From: Jaminaea rosea
Taxonomy: Eukaryota; Basidiomycota; Exobasidiomycetes; Microstromatales
DNA: 64,000 nt
NCBI RefSeq assembly: GCF_003144245.1
Contig: NW_020289975.1
Span: forward strand, 434,001-498,000
Direction: 5' to 3'
Shown: piece by piece, positions 29,983 to 40,977 of the stretch
Layout: every line of letters starts with the position of its first letter
Position numbering within the stretch: the stretch's first letter is position 1
Made by a program: the position numbers and the translations under genes
Notes under the pieces: generated by a model
The model's input: only the letters and a program-made list of their open reading frames with translations
Told to the model about the DNA's origin: nothing
The model's database searches: none

Positions 29983-32900
29983 TCACCTCGTAACGAAAAG
30001 CCGATACCGTTCCGTTGCGCCGATTGCCCATTGCGCCTTTGCCCGCGTCTCGTCGTCCACGCTCTTCTCAGCAAGAGCACGCAGCTCACTGCTCACAGGA
30101 GGGGGAGGAGCCATCTCCACGTCAATGACGTTCGTCCCGCGCTGAAGTCGCGCGCCACTGAGGTCCAGAGAAGCCACGCTCTGCGCTGCATTTGCCGGAA
30201 GAAGGGTAGGGTATGGTGTTGCGGGAGATCTGCTCGAACGCACTGCCTTGTGCGAAGAATCAGAAGCGAAGGCCGCTTTTTCATCCTCTTCATCTGCTTC
30301 CGCATCACTGCTCCCATCACCACCCTGTGCCGAGGCTGCGCTAGCCTCCGCCGCATTCCTGTGCCAGCGGAGCGGTATCGAGTATCCATTGACGGTCGCA
30401 GCGATGTAGGGTCGCCAGGTGCGCGTCCGAGACTTGGGGAGGGGAGGCGTGGCCAGCTCCATATCGCCGTCGCCATTGCTGTCTGTCACTCCGTTCACCC
30501 GGACGGGAGCAGCGTGGCCATTAGCTCTCTGCTGCACGGCGGGCGCTTCGTCGTCGTCATCCTCTCCCTCGGCGTCGGCGTCCGCTGAGGCATCAGCATC
30601 AGGATCGCCCTCGGCTGCTGTGGAAGCGTCTTGACGGGGAAAGTCTTGCACCTTGAAGAGGAGGATGCATTCTTGCGCTCTCGAGTGCCTCAGGCCAGTG
30701 CTTGTTATTCCGTTGAGCGAAGCAGTGCCCTCTCTGCTGGCATCCTCGCTGATGCCGTCATCATCAGCAACGCTGATTACAGCTTGCCTACTGTCTACGC
30801 CAACACCATCCTCATCCAGGTGCACAACCTTGCAGACGCTCTTGCGTCCTGCTCTCGCTCCCTTCAGCAAGACGAAGCTTTGTATTGCCGCCGGCCGTCT
30901 GATCGTGGTATCCTTCTCTGCCAGGTAGACGGACGGAGAGGCAAATGACGACGGAGGCACGGGTCCGGATAAGCGGCCTTGCTGTGATTTTTGTTGCTGT
31001 GGAGGATATAGCTGCTGCTGGGAAGTCCCAGTCGATGCGGAGGCATGGTAAGAAGGAGGGAAGGAGGGGCGTACGCCTGCTGACGCAGGAGGAAAACCCC
31101 CTGGCTGCTGCTGCTGCTGCTGAAGCGGACCGCCATGAGGGTAGTTTGGGTGAGGAACACCCCCGGGTAAGGTGGCATAGGAGCGAACAGCACTTGACGG
31201 CGAGCCGGCGGGGAAAGGGCTCATTGCGTGGGAATTGCGCTGCTGTTGATGCTGCATGGGAGGGAAGTAGCCGCCCGGTGTGCCTCCAGGAGCGCGCAGG
31301 CTAGGGGACGGGCCTGCCCCACCTTGGATCGGAGACCGACCCTGAGCAGGAGGACTACTGGCTCCTCCAGTCAGCATCTGAGGCGAGGCGCCGCGAGGCG
31401 CTGCACTGGTCGCGTTGCGAAGTGGTCGACCAGAAGCGGAGAGGGAAGGAGCTGAACTGGGCGTCGCCGTCGTTGCAGCTGGGCCTGGCGTGGGAGTCGA
31501 GGAGGGCATGCGCTGCTGATGCTGCTGATGCTGCTGATGCTGCTGATGCTGCTGTTGCTGGTAAGACGGAGATCCAGCGGGGCGCTGAGGTGCCGCCAGC
31601 GGCGAATGCACTGCACCAGTAGCGACAGGTGAGGCGGCGCCCGCTGGCGATGGCTCGGCCTTGACGCCTGGTGGGCCTGGAGCTGGCAAAGCTTGACTGC
31701 CGCTACTGCTGGGACGACCGGCCAACTTAATCTTAACGCGAGGCTGTGCGTGGCCATGTAATTGCGCGTGCTGTGGTTGCTGAGGCGTAGGTGGGGCAGG
31801 CGATGCTGAGCCGCCCGAGTCGTTTTGCATATACGGGGGCAAGACGCTTGCTCGAGTATCGTTTGGATCGAGGGTGAAGCCTTCGCTCAGTAGGCCAGGA
31901 ATGACTTTGCCATCAAGGTGTTTCTGCGAAGGAAGGAAGGAAGGAAGGGAGGAAGGGAAGAGGGAGGACGGACGCGCGAGGGCGCAAGGGCGGACGGAGG
32001 TGGACGTTTAGACATCGGACGCTTTGCTTGCACGCCCATCCTGCTCTGGTGTCGAACTCACTTCAAGGGCATCGGCGTCCTGCCAGACGATGCTGTGCTG
32101 CTCGTTGTACCACTTGGCATTGGCAATCATGGCCCTGACGTCGGTCACAAAGGCAAAGGGCGTCTTGTAGCCTCTGGTGCGCACATTGTCCGTGATCTCC
32201 TTGAAGGAGACAGGAGCGGTGATGATGGTGTAGTAATCTGGGTAGTCTTCGCGACTGGGCAGTTCCCTAAAGAACTCAGAAGCAGAAGTCCCGCTGTGAG
32301 TGCACCAAGGGATGGCAAGGTCAGCCGATTCGAGTCGGTCCGAGTCGGTCTGCTGCGCCTCGAGCTAGCTACTCACTCTGGCTTTTTCAGTGACAGCAGC
32401 TCATTAGCCCAGCCCTTCATCTGGCTCTTGAGCTTTCGTCCCCTCCCACCTGGTCTCTTCTTCTTGGCCTCGAGATCACCGATGTCGCCCATAGTCACGT
32501 CGCCGTCGACGTCGCCGTCGTCCTCGCCCTCGGCGTCGTCATCGTCATGTACCCCAGCCTCGTAGACAGGCGAAGCCTTGCTAGCGCCGCGTGACGTGCT
32601 AGCCTTCTGTTCTTGTTTCTCAAGGTTACTAGGCTTGCGCTTGAGAGTAATGCGCGTACCCTTGCCTGACATTCCAGATGGTGATGACGAGACCGGAGCG
32701 GGGAGCTCCATGGGCGCCACTTTACCCGGTGACGGCGGCTGCGAGGTAATGGGCTCGACATCATCTGGACCCTCCTCCAGCAAAGGGAAGCTAGATTCCA
32801 GCTTGGTTGATGCGGCGTCTGGCGAGAGAACCAGGTCTGCAAATGCGTCTTTGATGATGCCATGTAGCGCTCTCGCCTTCAACCAAATGGGCGTGTCCTT

Positions 32901-33535
32901 GAGATTGTAGCGCTTGGCGTTCTGGCAAACAACCTCACAGTCGTGCTTTGCTTCTTCGAGAGAGCCATATCCTCTTGCAGCGAGCTTGTGTCGCACGTCT
33001 TCAAAGGTGAGGGGTCTTCGGATCACCTGGTGATAGTCTGCATAGAGCTCTGCATCGGGTAGGACGAGGAAGGGCTCGCAGAGGAGCGACTGCGGATCGT
33101 CGTCGGCTACGTCGCGGACGTGGTAGATGACATTGAGAAGCTTGTATCCTAGGCGGGCCACTTCCTCTGGCTCGGTAGGTCCTGTGCGGAGGTGAGAGGA
33201 TGAAGGCTGCGATGACGAAGCTGAAGCACCTGCTGCTTCGGAGGCAGATGGTGGAGACGAAGCATCGACGTCTTGTCCGCCCTTTCTCTTTCGCGACCCT
33301 TCAATAATCTGCGCGGACGAGTGATGATAGCGTGTACGACCAGGCGATGTTGCTGTTAGCCGTGTGACCCAGAGCCAGCTACTTTATATGCTGCTGCTGC
33401 TGCCGCTCGACTCGTCCTTGGGGACGCGACGTGATGCATCCACGAGCCAGTGGCCGCCGCGCTCCGTCACTCGGGTCAGGGCCAACTCACATTCGATGCC
33501 AGTACGCCTGGAACATGGCCTCTGACCGGAGGCAT
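29983..33535 (-). CDS. RSC4: Double-bromodomain protein, Rsc4-like chromatin remodeller subunit
   Basis: Rsc4 is the tandem-bromodomain subunit of the RSC remodelling complex and reads acetylated histone H3. Four exons: 33491-33535, 32377-33308, 32062-32293 and 29983-31923, giving 1049 residues. Exon 1 encodes just MPPVRGHVPGVLASN; without it the long second exon has no ATG before residue 200. Bromodomain 1 (about residues 55-155) ends in CQNAKRYN and bromodomain 2 (exon 3, about 327-403) contains IANAKWYN, so both keep the acetyl-lysine-contacting Asn after a Tyr. Between them is an acidic linker and an Arg/Lys patch. After a long Gln/Pro/Ser-rich stretch with HQQ repeats, the C terminus (SLDLSGARLQRGTNVIDVEM, ending RYRLFVTR) resembles the conserved Rsc4 end. 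Introns are 182, 83 and 138 bp. Confidence 0.85.
31512..31560 (-). repeat. In-frame 9-nt repeat coding for HQQ units
   Basis: About five copies of a 9-nt unit (GCTGCTGAT on the plus strand) inside the Rsc4-like gene, translated as repeated HQQ. A pure CAG/Gln run is at 31104-31122. Both are low-complexity coding repeats, likely length-variable. Confidence 0.9.
31928..31960. repeat. (GGAA)n microsatellite in Rsc4-like intron 3
   Basis: GGAA units (GAAGGAAGGAAGGAAGGAAG then imperfect) lie at the 3' end of the third intron, immediately next to its acceptor. On the transcript strand this is a TTCC run and could serve as the polypyrimidine tract. Confidence 0.85.
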
Positions 33536-33843
33536 TGCGGCAGAGGAGAGCGAGACGCTCCTTTCTTCAAAGTCGATGCGAATGAGCTCTCAGAGGGATT
33601 GGGCTAATGGTACAAAGCAGCTATTTCGCGCGGATCCCACTTCCCTCCCTTCCGCGTCCCCGCCCGACGGATCGTCTTTCTCCTCGCTCGCGTGGTGGTC
33701 GATCAGTCGACTGGCGCACGGCCCGCTGACGGTTGGGCGAGTTGAGGTCAAGTCGACCTCTCGCTCTCGCTCATTCCACTTTTCCTCTACACATCCCTCT
33801 TCAGCTTCTCGCAGCCGCCAATTGCTCGGCGCCTCTAGCAGCA
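33536..33843. promoter_or_regulatory. Shared promoter region Rsc4-like / TOR
   Basis: 308 bp separate the divergent ATGs. It is C/T-rich toward TOR (CTCTCGCTCTCGCTC at about 33760). No TATA box was recognised. Shared regulation is inferred from position only. Confidence 0.5.
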
Positions 33844-36800
33844 ATGCCTCCGTCTGGCGTTGCTCACGCGCCGGGCGGCCTCACAGCTGCGACTGCCCCA
33901 TCGGCAGAGGTCCTCTCACGGATCTTTGCCAACCTGCGATCCAGAGATGAGCAGACACGACTCAGTGCTGCAAAGGACCTGGGCCAATATGTCACTCGTT
34001 CGTCATCAGAGGCATCCGGCGATGGTCTCTCGGCATTCAACAGTGACCTCAACAGACGCATCTTCGAGCTCACTCACTCGCCCAACGCTCACGAGAAGCT
34101 CGGAGGAATCGTAGCAATCGAGTCCCTCATTGACCTCGAGAGCGAAGACAACAGCGCAAGACTATACCGCTTCTATCAATACCTCAAACCCAATCTTCCT
34201 TGCAATGACGCCTCGGTGATGGTTGCAGCATCAAAAGCCTTGGGTAGAGTGTCCAAGTTCGGTGGTCACTCACTGGGCGACCAATTCATCGAGTTCGAAG
34301 TACTCAGAGCGCTCGACTTCCTGCAAGCTGGCGATCGCAACGAGTCGGGCAGATATGCTGCCGTACTAATCATTCGGGAGATGGCACGCAACGTCCCAGG
34401 CCTTTTCCACGTCTACGTCCCGCGAGTACTCGAGCGTATCTGGGTGGCCCTTCGCGACTCTCGCGTCCTCGTGAGAGAAGGCGCTGCAGAGGCGCTAGGA
34501 GCTTGCCTGCAGATCATTGCGCAAAGAGAGAAGCAAATGGGCTCACAGCTCTGCGAAATGATCTACGAAGAGGCAGAAAAGGGGCTCAAGACAACGCCGG
34601 TCGAGACCATCCACGGTAGCTTGATGGCGGTCCAGGAGCTCCTTCAACACTCCAAGAACTTCATGAGGACGCGATTCCACCGAGCCTGCGAGCTTATCCT
34701 CCGCCTGCACAAGCATAGAGAACCTCTCATCAAGCGTACCATCATCAGCCTCATCCCAGTCTTAGCCAACTATGACCCACACTACTTCGCGGACCAGCAT
34801 CTCAACGCCGTCATGACGATGCTGACCGACCAGCTGCGCAAGGACCGGGATCGAGCGACGAAAGAGTCCATTGGCCAAACATTTGAAGCCATCGGACTCG
34901 TTGCAGCTGCCATGGGGACCAAGATGAAGCAGTACATCGACTCCATCCTGGCATGCGTCAAGGAGTCACTGCAATCTAGGGGCAAGAAGAATGCAGTGCC
35001 CGAGGGGCCCGTCTTCTTCTGCATCGGCTACCTCGCAGCTGCCGTCGGTCCACACCTGACCAAGTACATGCATGAGCTCCTCGACCTGATGTTCGCATGC
35101 GGTCTCAGCGAAGCCTTAGTTCAAGCGCTGGAGCGACTTGTGATCGCCGTGCCGCCCCTCCTTCGAGTCGTCCAAGACCGTCTCCTCGACATGCTGTCCC
35201 TGATTCTCATAGGGCAACACTACAGAGCATTGGGCGCACCAACACTTTACGCCAACGGCGACTCGATCAGCTCGACGCAGAGCAACGCCGCTGCCGCGGC
35301 AGCGGCAGCAGCAGCAGCTGCCGCATCGCAGAATGGACCAGAGAAGAACATCACCACAGTCGCCGTCGCCCTACACACATTGGGCTCCTTTGACTTTAGC
35401 GGGCATATCCTCAATGAATTCGCCCGCAACTGCACGCTGCCCTACCTCGAGGACGACCACGCCGAGATCCGCAAAGCGGCAGCAGTCACTTGTGCGCGTC
35501 TCTTTGTGCAAGACCCCATCTGCTACCAGACGAGCATGCACGCCATAGAGGTCGTCAACGACGTGCTGGATAAGCTGTTGACCGTTGGCATCGCCGACTC
35601 AGAGGCCGATCTGCGCTGGACGGTGCTCTCGGCTTTAGATGAGCGATTTGACCGGCATCTCTCTCAGGCCGAGTATGTGCGCTCACTCTTCGTCGCCCTC
35701 AACGACGAGGACTTCTCTGTGCGCGAGGTCGCCATTACTATCATTGGCAGGCTGGCCAAGCACAATCCGGCGTACGTGATGCCATCGCTGCGCAAGGCCC
35801 TCATCCAACTTCTGACCGAGCTCGAGTACTCGACCCTCAGCCGCACGAAGGAGGAAGCGGCTCGTCTGCTCACTGAGGTCGTCCGCGCGTCCTCTCGGCT
35901 CGTCAAGTCGTACGCTCTGCCAATGCTCGAGATTCTCTTGCCGCGAGCCAATGACCCTAGTCCTGGCGTCGCCGCCCGTGTCATGGAATGTTTGGGCGAG
36001 CTGGCGCGCGTGGGAGGCGAAGAGATCTCGCCTCACGTCGAGCAACTAGTGCGACTGGCGATAGAACAGCTCGCAGGGCACTCGGCGCAGGGATCGACTA
36101 TGAAGCGTGACGCGGCGCTGCGTACTCTTGGCCTCGTGTCCTCCAACACGGGTCACGTCATCGACCCCTACCTCAAATACCGCAATCTCCTCAGCACCAT
36201 CGTCAAGATCCTCAAGACGGAAACGACACCAGCCGTCAGACGCGAGACAATCCGTGTGATGGGCATCCTGGGTGCTCTTGATCCGTATCGCTACAAGGTG
36301 CTTGAGAAGCAGCCAGATGAGGGCGGCGCCGAGGCCAGCAAAGACTCATTGCCAACGGACCTTCTCGAGATGGCCATGACCATCGGCACTTCCTCCGAGG
36401 AATTCTATCAGAGCGTCAGCGTCGAGGCCCTCCTCGCCATACTCAAGGACCCTGCGCTCCCCACCCACCATCATGCAGTCATTGAGGCAGTCATGTACAT
36501 GTTCAAGACGCAGGGCATGAAGTGCGTGCCCTTCCTGCCACAGATCATCCCAGCCTTCCTCAACGTCATCCGTTCCTGCAGCACGAGCTTGAGCGAGTTC
36601 TACTGGCAGCAGCTGGGCATCTTGATCACCATCATCAAGCAGCACGCTCGCAACTACCTGCGCGAGATCTTCCAACTCGTCCACGAGCAATGGAACACGA
36701 CAAATAATGTGCACATTATCCAGCTTACGATTGTCTCCGTCGTCGAGGCCGTGGCTAAGGCGCTCGAGGGCGAGTTCAAGAGCTACCTCCCCATCTTGCT

Positions 36801-39800
36801 GCCGAACATGCTGCAAACTTTTCAGGGCGAGGTTGGTGCAAAGCAGCAGCCCACACTCATCCGGGTACTTCACGCCTTCTGTGTCTTTGGCTCGAGCATC
36901 GAGGAGTACTTGCATCTGATTCTCCCGCCCATTGTTGAGCTCTTCGAGCGGCCCGACGCATCAAATGTCTGCCGTCGCTCAGCCATCGTCACGGTCGGGC
37001 AGCTCACGCGCAAGGTCAACTTCTGCGACCACGCTTCTCGCGTCATCCACCCACTCGTCCGTGTGCTCAAGTCTGGCAGCCCAGAGCTTCGCAACCCGGC
37101 GATGGACACGCTTACGGCCTTGGCCTTTCAGCTTGGCGGGTCCTACGCCATCTTTGTGCCGGTGGTCGGCAAGGTATTGGCACAGCAGCGCATCCAGCAT
37201 GCCAAGTACGATCAACTCGTTAAGAAGCTGCTTGCCGGCGAGAAGCTCAACCAGGAGACCGGGCCTGTCGACGGCTCACTCGATGACAAGGTCGAAGAGG
37301 CGCCACTTGCCGAGGCGACGAAGATGTCTGTCAACCAACTGCACCTCAAGCAGGCCTGGGACACATCCAAAGTTTCGACAGCAGAAGACTGGCGCGAATG
37401 GCTTCGTCGTATGGCCGTCGAATTCATGCGCGAATCTCCATCACACGCGCTGCGCGCCTGCCGCAGCCTGGCGGACGTCTACCACCCGCTTGCATATAGC
37501 TTGATGAATACGGCCTTCGTTTCGTGCTGGCCGGAGCTCTTCTCCCACTACCAAGAGGATCTCGTCAGATCCATCGAGGCGGCATTTGACGCTCCTGAAA
37601 TCCCCGACGACGTCGTGATGCGCTTGCTCAACCTGGCAGAATTCATGGAGCACGACGACAAGGCGCTGCCCATCAACGTCCGACTCCTCGGGCAGAAGGC
37701 GTACCAGTTCCACTCTTACGCGAAATCGCTCCACTACTACGAGGCAATGTTTCTCGCAGAGCCGTCGGCAGAGATCGTCGAGAGCCTCATCGACATCAAC
37801 AGTCGGCTTGGCAACCAAGATGCTGCCTTCGGTACTCTGACCTACGCCCGCGAGCAACTGGACATCATCCATCACGAGGAGTGGTTCGAGAAGCTCGGTA
37901 GGTGGGAGGAGGCCCTCGTCGCGTACGACCGCAAGGCTAGTCAAGGCGACGACGACCTCGAGTCCACGTTCGGGCGCATGAGGTGCCTTCACGCCCTCGG
38001 AGAGTGGGAGCACCTCTCGACACTGGTGCAAGAGAAGTGGGTCACGTCCTCCAGCGGCGAACGCACCCAGATGGCTCCCTTGGCGTGCGCTGCGGCCTGG
38101 TCGCTGGGCCAGTGGGAGGTAATGGAAGACTTCATAGGGTCGATGCGCTCCGACTCATCTGAGCGGTCTTTCTATCGTGCCATCCTGCACGTCCACCGCT
38201 CGCAACGGGCGCAAGCCAACAAGCACATTACCCGCGCTCGTGACTCTCTCGATCAGGAGCTTACGGCCCTCATCAACGAGAGCTACAGCAGAGCATACGG
38301 CCTGATGGTCCGCACACAGATGCTCTCGGAGCTCGAGGAGGCCTTGACGTACAAGCTCGACTTCCGCGATCAGCCTGACCGCCAGGCCACCATGCGCAGC
38401 ACATGGATGAAGCGACTCAAGGGCTGCCAACCGGACGTTGAGGTTTGGCAGCGCATCTTGTCTGTTCGTAGCATCGTCTTGACGCCAGCAGACGATACAG
38501 ACACATGGATCAAGTTCGCCAATCTGTGCCGCAAGTCCGGCAGGATGGTCCTCGCAGAAAAGACGCTCAACTCGCTGCTTGGTCCTGAATCGGCAGCGAT
38601 GGATCCTCGCTCGCCTATGGGCCCGAAGGCCCCGCCGTCGGTCATTTATGCTCATCTCAAGTTCATGTGGGCCAGTGGGGCCAAGCTCGAGAGTCTCAAC
38701 TACCTGCGCGACTTCACTGTCAATCTCGCGGAGGATCTCGGTCTGCACGGCGTCGATGAGCGAGGCAATCCGATCCAGCCTGATTGGCAGGCCTCACCCC
38801 GTCTCGCTGACTACGGACGCTTACTTGCTCGCTGCTTCTTCAAGCAGGGAGAGTGGCAGGCGGCCCTCAACGAGGACTGGGTGACGGACGACTCGCTGGA
38901 CGTCATTGATTCGTACCGACGCGCTACCGAGCTTGATCGAGGCTGGTACAAGGCATGGCACGCCTGGGCCTTGGCCAACTTCGATGTCATCTCTCATCAC
39001 GAGCGACTGGGCAGCAACATCACAACGCAGATGATCGCCGCAAGCATCGTGCCATCGGTGCGTGGCTTCTTCCGTTCCATCGCCTTGGCTAGTGGCAACT
39101 CGCTGCAAGACACTCTGCGTCTGCTCACCCTCTGGTTCAAGTTTGGATATCAGGAGAATGTCGCCGAGGCTGTCTCGGAGGGCTTCTCGAGTGTCGTCGT
39201 CGATACGTGGCTCGAGGTCATCCCGCAGATCATCGCTCGTATCAACGCTCCCTCGCTGAAGGTTAGACGACTGATCCATCATCTCCTGTCGGACGTCGGC
39301 ACGGCTCATCCTCAGGCTCTGGTATACCCGCTCACTGTGGCAGCCAAGTCGCCGAGCCACCAGCGCATCCAAGCGGCCATGGCAATCATGGACAATGTGC
39401 GCGAGCACAGTCCGCGCCTAGTTGAGCAAGCTCTCCTCGTCTCAAACGAGCTCATCCGAGTTGCCATTCTCTGGCATGAGCTCTGGCACGAGGGCCTCGA
39501 GGAAGCCTCCCGCCTCTACTTCACCGAGCGCAACATCGACGCCATGTTCGCCACGCTGGAGCCTCTGCACGAAGCACTGGAGAAAGGACCAGAGACGCTG
39601 CGCGAGACGTCCTTCGTACAGACGCACGGCCGCGACCTGGCCGAGGCGCGCGAGTGCGGGCGACGTTACCGTCAACACAGCGAGATCAGCGATCTGAATC
39701 AGGCGTGGGATCTTTACTATCACGTTTTCCGTCGTATCGCCAAGCAGCTTCCTGCCTCGAACTCGGTACAGCTCGATCTGCAGTATGTCTCGCCTAAGCT

Positions 39801-40977
39801 CCTCGCTCTGCGCGACCTCGAGCTTGCCGTGCCGGGCACGTATCACTCAGGTCAGCCCGTAGTGCGTATCAGCAACTTTGAGCAGATCGTCCTCATCATC
39901 GCATCGAAGCAACGCCCGCGTCGTCTCAAGATGAAGGGCAGCGATGGGCGAACGTACCAGTATTTGCTCAAGGGCCACGAAGACTTGCGTCAAGATGAAA
40001 GAGTCATGCAACTTTTTGGTCTCGTCAACACGCTTCTCTCCATCGACTCGGAATGCTACAAGCGCCGCCTCGACATTCGTCGCTTCCCTGTGATCCCCCT
40101 TTCGCCTAATACGGGTATGCTGGGCTGGGTCGAGAATACGGACACGCTGCATGTGCTCATCAAGGAGTACCGTGAGCAGCACAAGATCCTGCTCAACATC
40201 GAGCATCGACTCATGGTACAGATGGCGCCCGACTATGACCACTTGACGCTCATGCAGAAGGTAGAGGTTTTCGAGTACGCACTGGACAACACGCCGGGAC
40301 AAGATCTGTATCGCGTGCTGTGGCTCAAGTCGCCGAGCTCTGAAGCGTGGCTGGAGCGTCGTACAACGTACACTCGCTCCCTCGCTACTTCTTCCGTCGC
40401 CGGCTACATTCTCGGTCTGGGCGATCGTCACCCAAGCAATCTGCTCCTTGACCGTCTCAGCGGCCAGATCGTACACATCGACTTTGGTGACTGCTTTGAA
40501 GTAGCATGCCATCGTCCCAAGTTCCCAGAGAAGGTGCCTTTCCGCCTCACCCGTATGCTCGTCAACGCAATGGAGGTGGGCGGGATCAAGGGTACATTCA
40601 AGGTGACTTCGGAGAACTCGATGCGCGTACTCCGCGACAACAAGGAGAGTGTGCTCGCCTTGCTGGAAGCCTTCGTACACGATCCGCTCATCTCGTGGCG
40701 ACTGGTGACCGACGACGCGACCAGCGAGCCACAGCGTGCTCCAGACGCTTCAGAGCATGAGGCAACACGTGAGGGCCTACAGAGGTTGAGCCAGGCAGGC
40801 GACGTACGCAATCAGAGGGCGTTGGAGGTCGTTAGGCGTATTCAGAATAAGCTCAACGGGCGAGACTTTGGGCCTCAGGTCTTGACGGTTCCGCAGCAGG
40901 TGGAGAGACTGGTCAGAGAAGCACGATCGACGGAGAATCTCGCAGTGGCTTTCCTGGGTTGGTGCTCCTTCTGGTGA
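33844..40977 (+). CDS. TOR1: Target of rapamycin (TOR) protein kinase
   Basis: TOR is the PI3K-related Ser/Thr kinase of TORC1/TORC2 that couples nutrients to growth. One uninterrupted exon of 7.1 kb encodes 2377 residues (family about 2300-2550). N-terminal HEAT repeats fill roughly the first 1200 residues and carry a run of 13 Ala at about 35287-35325. The FAT region follows. The FRB domain (about 39445-39740) keeps the Ser of SNELIRVAILWHELWHE and the W-x-x-YYHVF cluster that contacts FKBP12-rapamycin, so rapamycin binding is predicted. The kinase domain has GHEDLRQDERVMQLFGLVN (from 39973), GDRHPSNLLLD (about 40420) and HIDFGDCFE. FATC ends in the family's invariant GWCSFW. ATG 33844 is the first in frame (upstream only GTG). 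Only one TOR is visible here, so whether it is Tor1 or Tor2 cannot be said. Confidence 0.98.
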   Translation: MPPSGVAHAPGGLTAATAPSAEVLSRIFANLRSRDEQTRLSAAKDLGQYVTRSSSEASGDGLSAFNSDLNRRIFELTHSPNAHEKLGGIVAIESLIDLESEDNSARLYRFYQYLKPNLPCNDASVMVAASKALGRVSKFGGHSLGDQFIEFEVLRALDFLQAGDRNESGRYAAVLIIREMARNVPGLFHVYVPRVLERIWVALRDSRVLVREGAAEALGACLQIIAQREKQMGSQLCEMIYEEAEKGLKTTPVETIHGSLMAVQELLQHSKNFMRTRFHRACELILRLHKHREPLIKRTIISLIPVLANYDPHYFADQHLNAVMTMLTDQLRKDRDRATKESIGQTFEAIGLVAAAMGTKMKQYIDSILACVKESLQSRGKKNAVPEGPVFFCIGYLAAAVGPHLTKYMHELLDLMFACGLSEALVQALERLVIAVPPLLRVVQDRLLDMLSLILIGQHYRALGAPTLYANGDSISSTQSNAAAAAAAAAAAAASQNGPEKNITTVAVALHTLGSFDFSGHILNEFARNCTLPYLEDDHAEIRKAAAVTCARLFVQDPICYQTSMHAIEVVNDVLDKLLTVGIADSEADLRWTVLSALDERFDRHLSQAEYVRSLFVALNDEDFSVREVAITIIGRLAKHNPAYVMPSLRKALIQLLTELEYSTLSRTKEEAARLLTEVVRASSRLVKSYALPMLEILLPRANDPSPGVAARVMECLGELARVGGEEISPHVEQLVRLAIEQLAGHSAQGSTMKRDAALRTLGLVSSNTGHVIDPYLKYRNLLSTIVKILKTETTPAVRRETIRVMGILGALDPYRYKVLEKQPDEGGAEASKDSLPTDLLEMAMTIGTSSEEFYQSVSVEALLAILKDPALPTHHHAVIEAVMYMFKTQGMKCVPFLPQIIPAFLNVIRSCSTSLSEFYWQQLGILITIIKQHARNYLREIFQLVHEQWNTTNNVHIIQLTIVSVVEAVAKALEGEFKSYLPILLPNMLQTFQGEVGAKQQPTLIRVLHAFCVFGSSIEEYLHLILPPIVELFERPDASNVCRRSAIVTVGQLTRKVNFCDHASRVIHPLVRVLKSGSPELRNPAMDTLTALAFQLGGSYAIFVPVVGKVLAQQRIQHAKYDQLVKKLLAGEKLNQETGPVDGSLDDKVEEAPLAEATKMSVNQLHLKQAWDTSKVSTAEDWREWLRRMAVEFMRESPSHALRACRSLADVYHPLAYSLMNTAFVSCWPELFSHYQEDLVRSIEAAFDAPEIPDDVVMRLLNLAEFMEHDDKALPINVRLLGQKAYQFHSYAKSLHYYEAMFLAEPSAEIVESLIDINSRLGNQDAAFGTLTYAREQLDIIHHEEWFEKLGRWEEALVAYDRKASQGDDDLESTFGRMRCLHALGEWEHLSTLVQEKWVTSSSGERTQMAPLACAAAWSLGQWEVMEDFIGSMRSDSSERSFYRAILHVHRSQRAQANKHITRARDSLDQELTALINESYSRAYGLMVRTQMLSELEEALTYKLDFRDQPDRQATMRSTWMKRLKGCQPDVEVWQRILSVRSIVLTPADDTDTWIKFANLCRKSGRMVLAEKTLNSLLGPESAAMDPRSPMGPKAPPSVIYAHLKFMWASGAKLESLNYLRDFTVNLAEDLGLHGVDERGNPIQPDWQASPRLADYGRLLARCFFKQGEWQAALNEDWVTDDSLDVIDSYRRATELDRGWYKAWHAWALANFDVISHHERLGSNITTQMIAASIVPSVRGFFRSIALASGNSLQDTLRLLTLWFKFGYQENVAEAVSEGFSSVVVDTWLEVIPQIIARINAPSLKVRRLIHHLLSDVGTAHPQALVYPLTVAAKSPSHQRIQAAMAIMDNVREHSPRLVEQALLVSNELIRVAILWHELWHEGLEEASRLYFTERNIDAMFATLEPLHEALEKGPETLRETSFVQTHGRDLAEARECGRRYRQHSEISDLNQAWDLYYHVFRRIAKQLPASNSVQLDLQYVSPKLLALRDLELAVPGTYHSGQPVVRISNFEQIVLIIASKQRPRRLKMKGSDGRTYQYLLKGHEDLRQDERVMQLFGLVNTLLSIDSECYKRRLDIRRFPVIPLSPNTGMLGWVENTDTLHVLIKEYREQHKILLNIEHRLMVQMAPDYDHLTLMQKVEVFEYALDNTPGQDLYRVLWLKSPSSEAWLERRTTYTRSLATSSVAGYILGLGDRHPSNLLLDRLSGQIVHIDFGDCFEVACHRPKFPEKVPFRLTRMLVNAMEVGGIKGTFKVTSENSMRVLRDNKESVLALLEAFVHDPLISWRLVTDDATSEPQRAPDASEHEATREGLQRLSQAGDVRNQRALEVVRRIQNKLNGRDFGPQVLTVPQQVERLVREARSTENLAVAFLGWCSFW

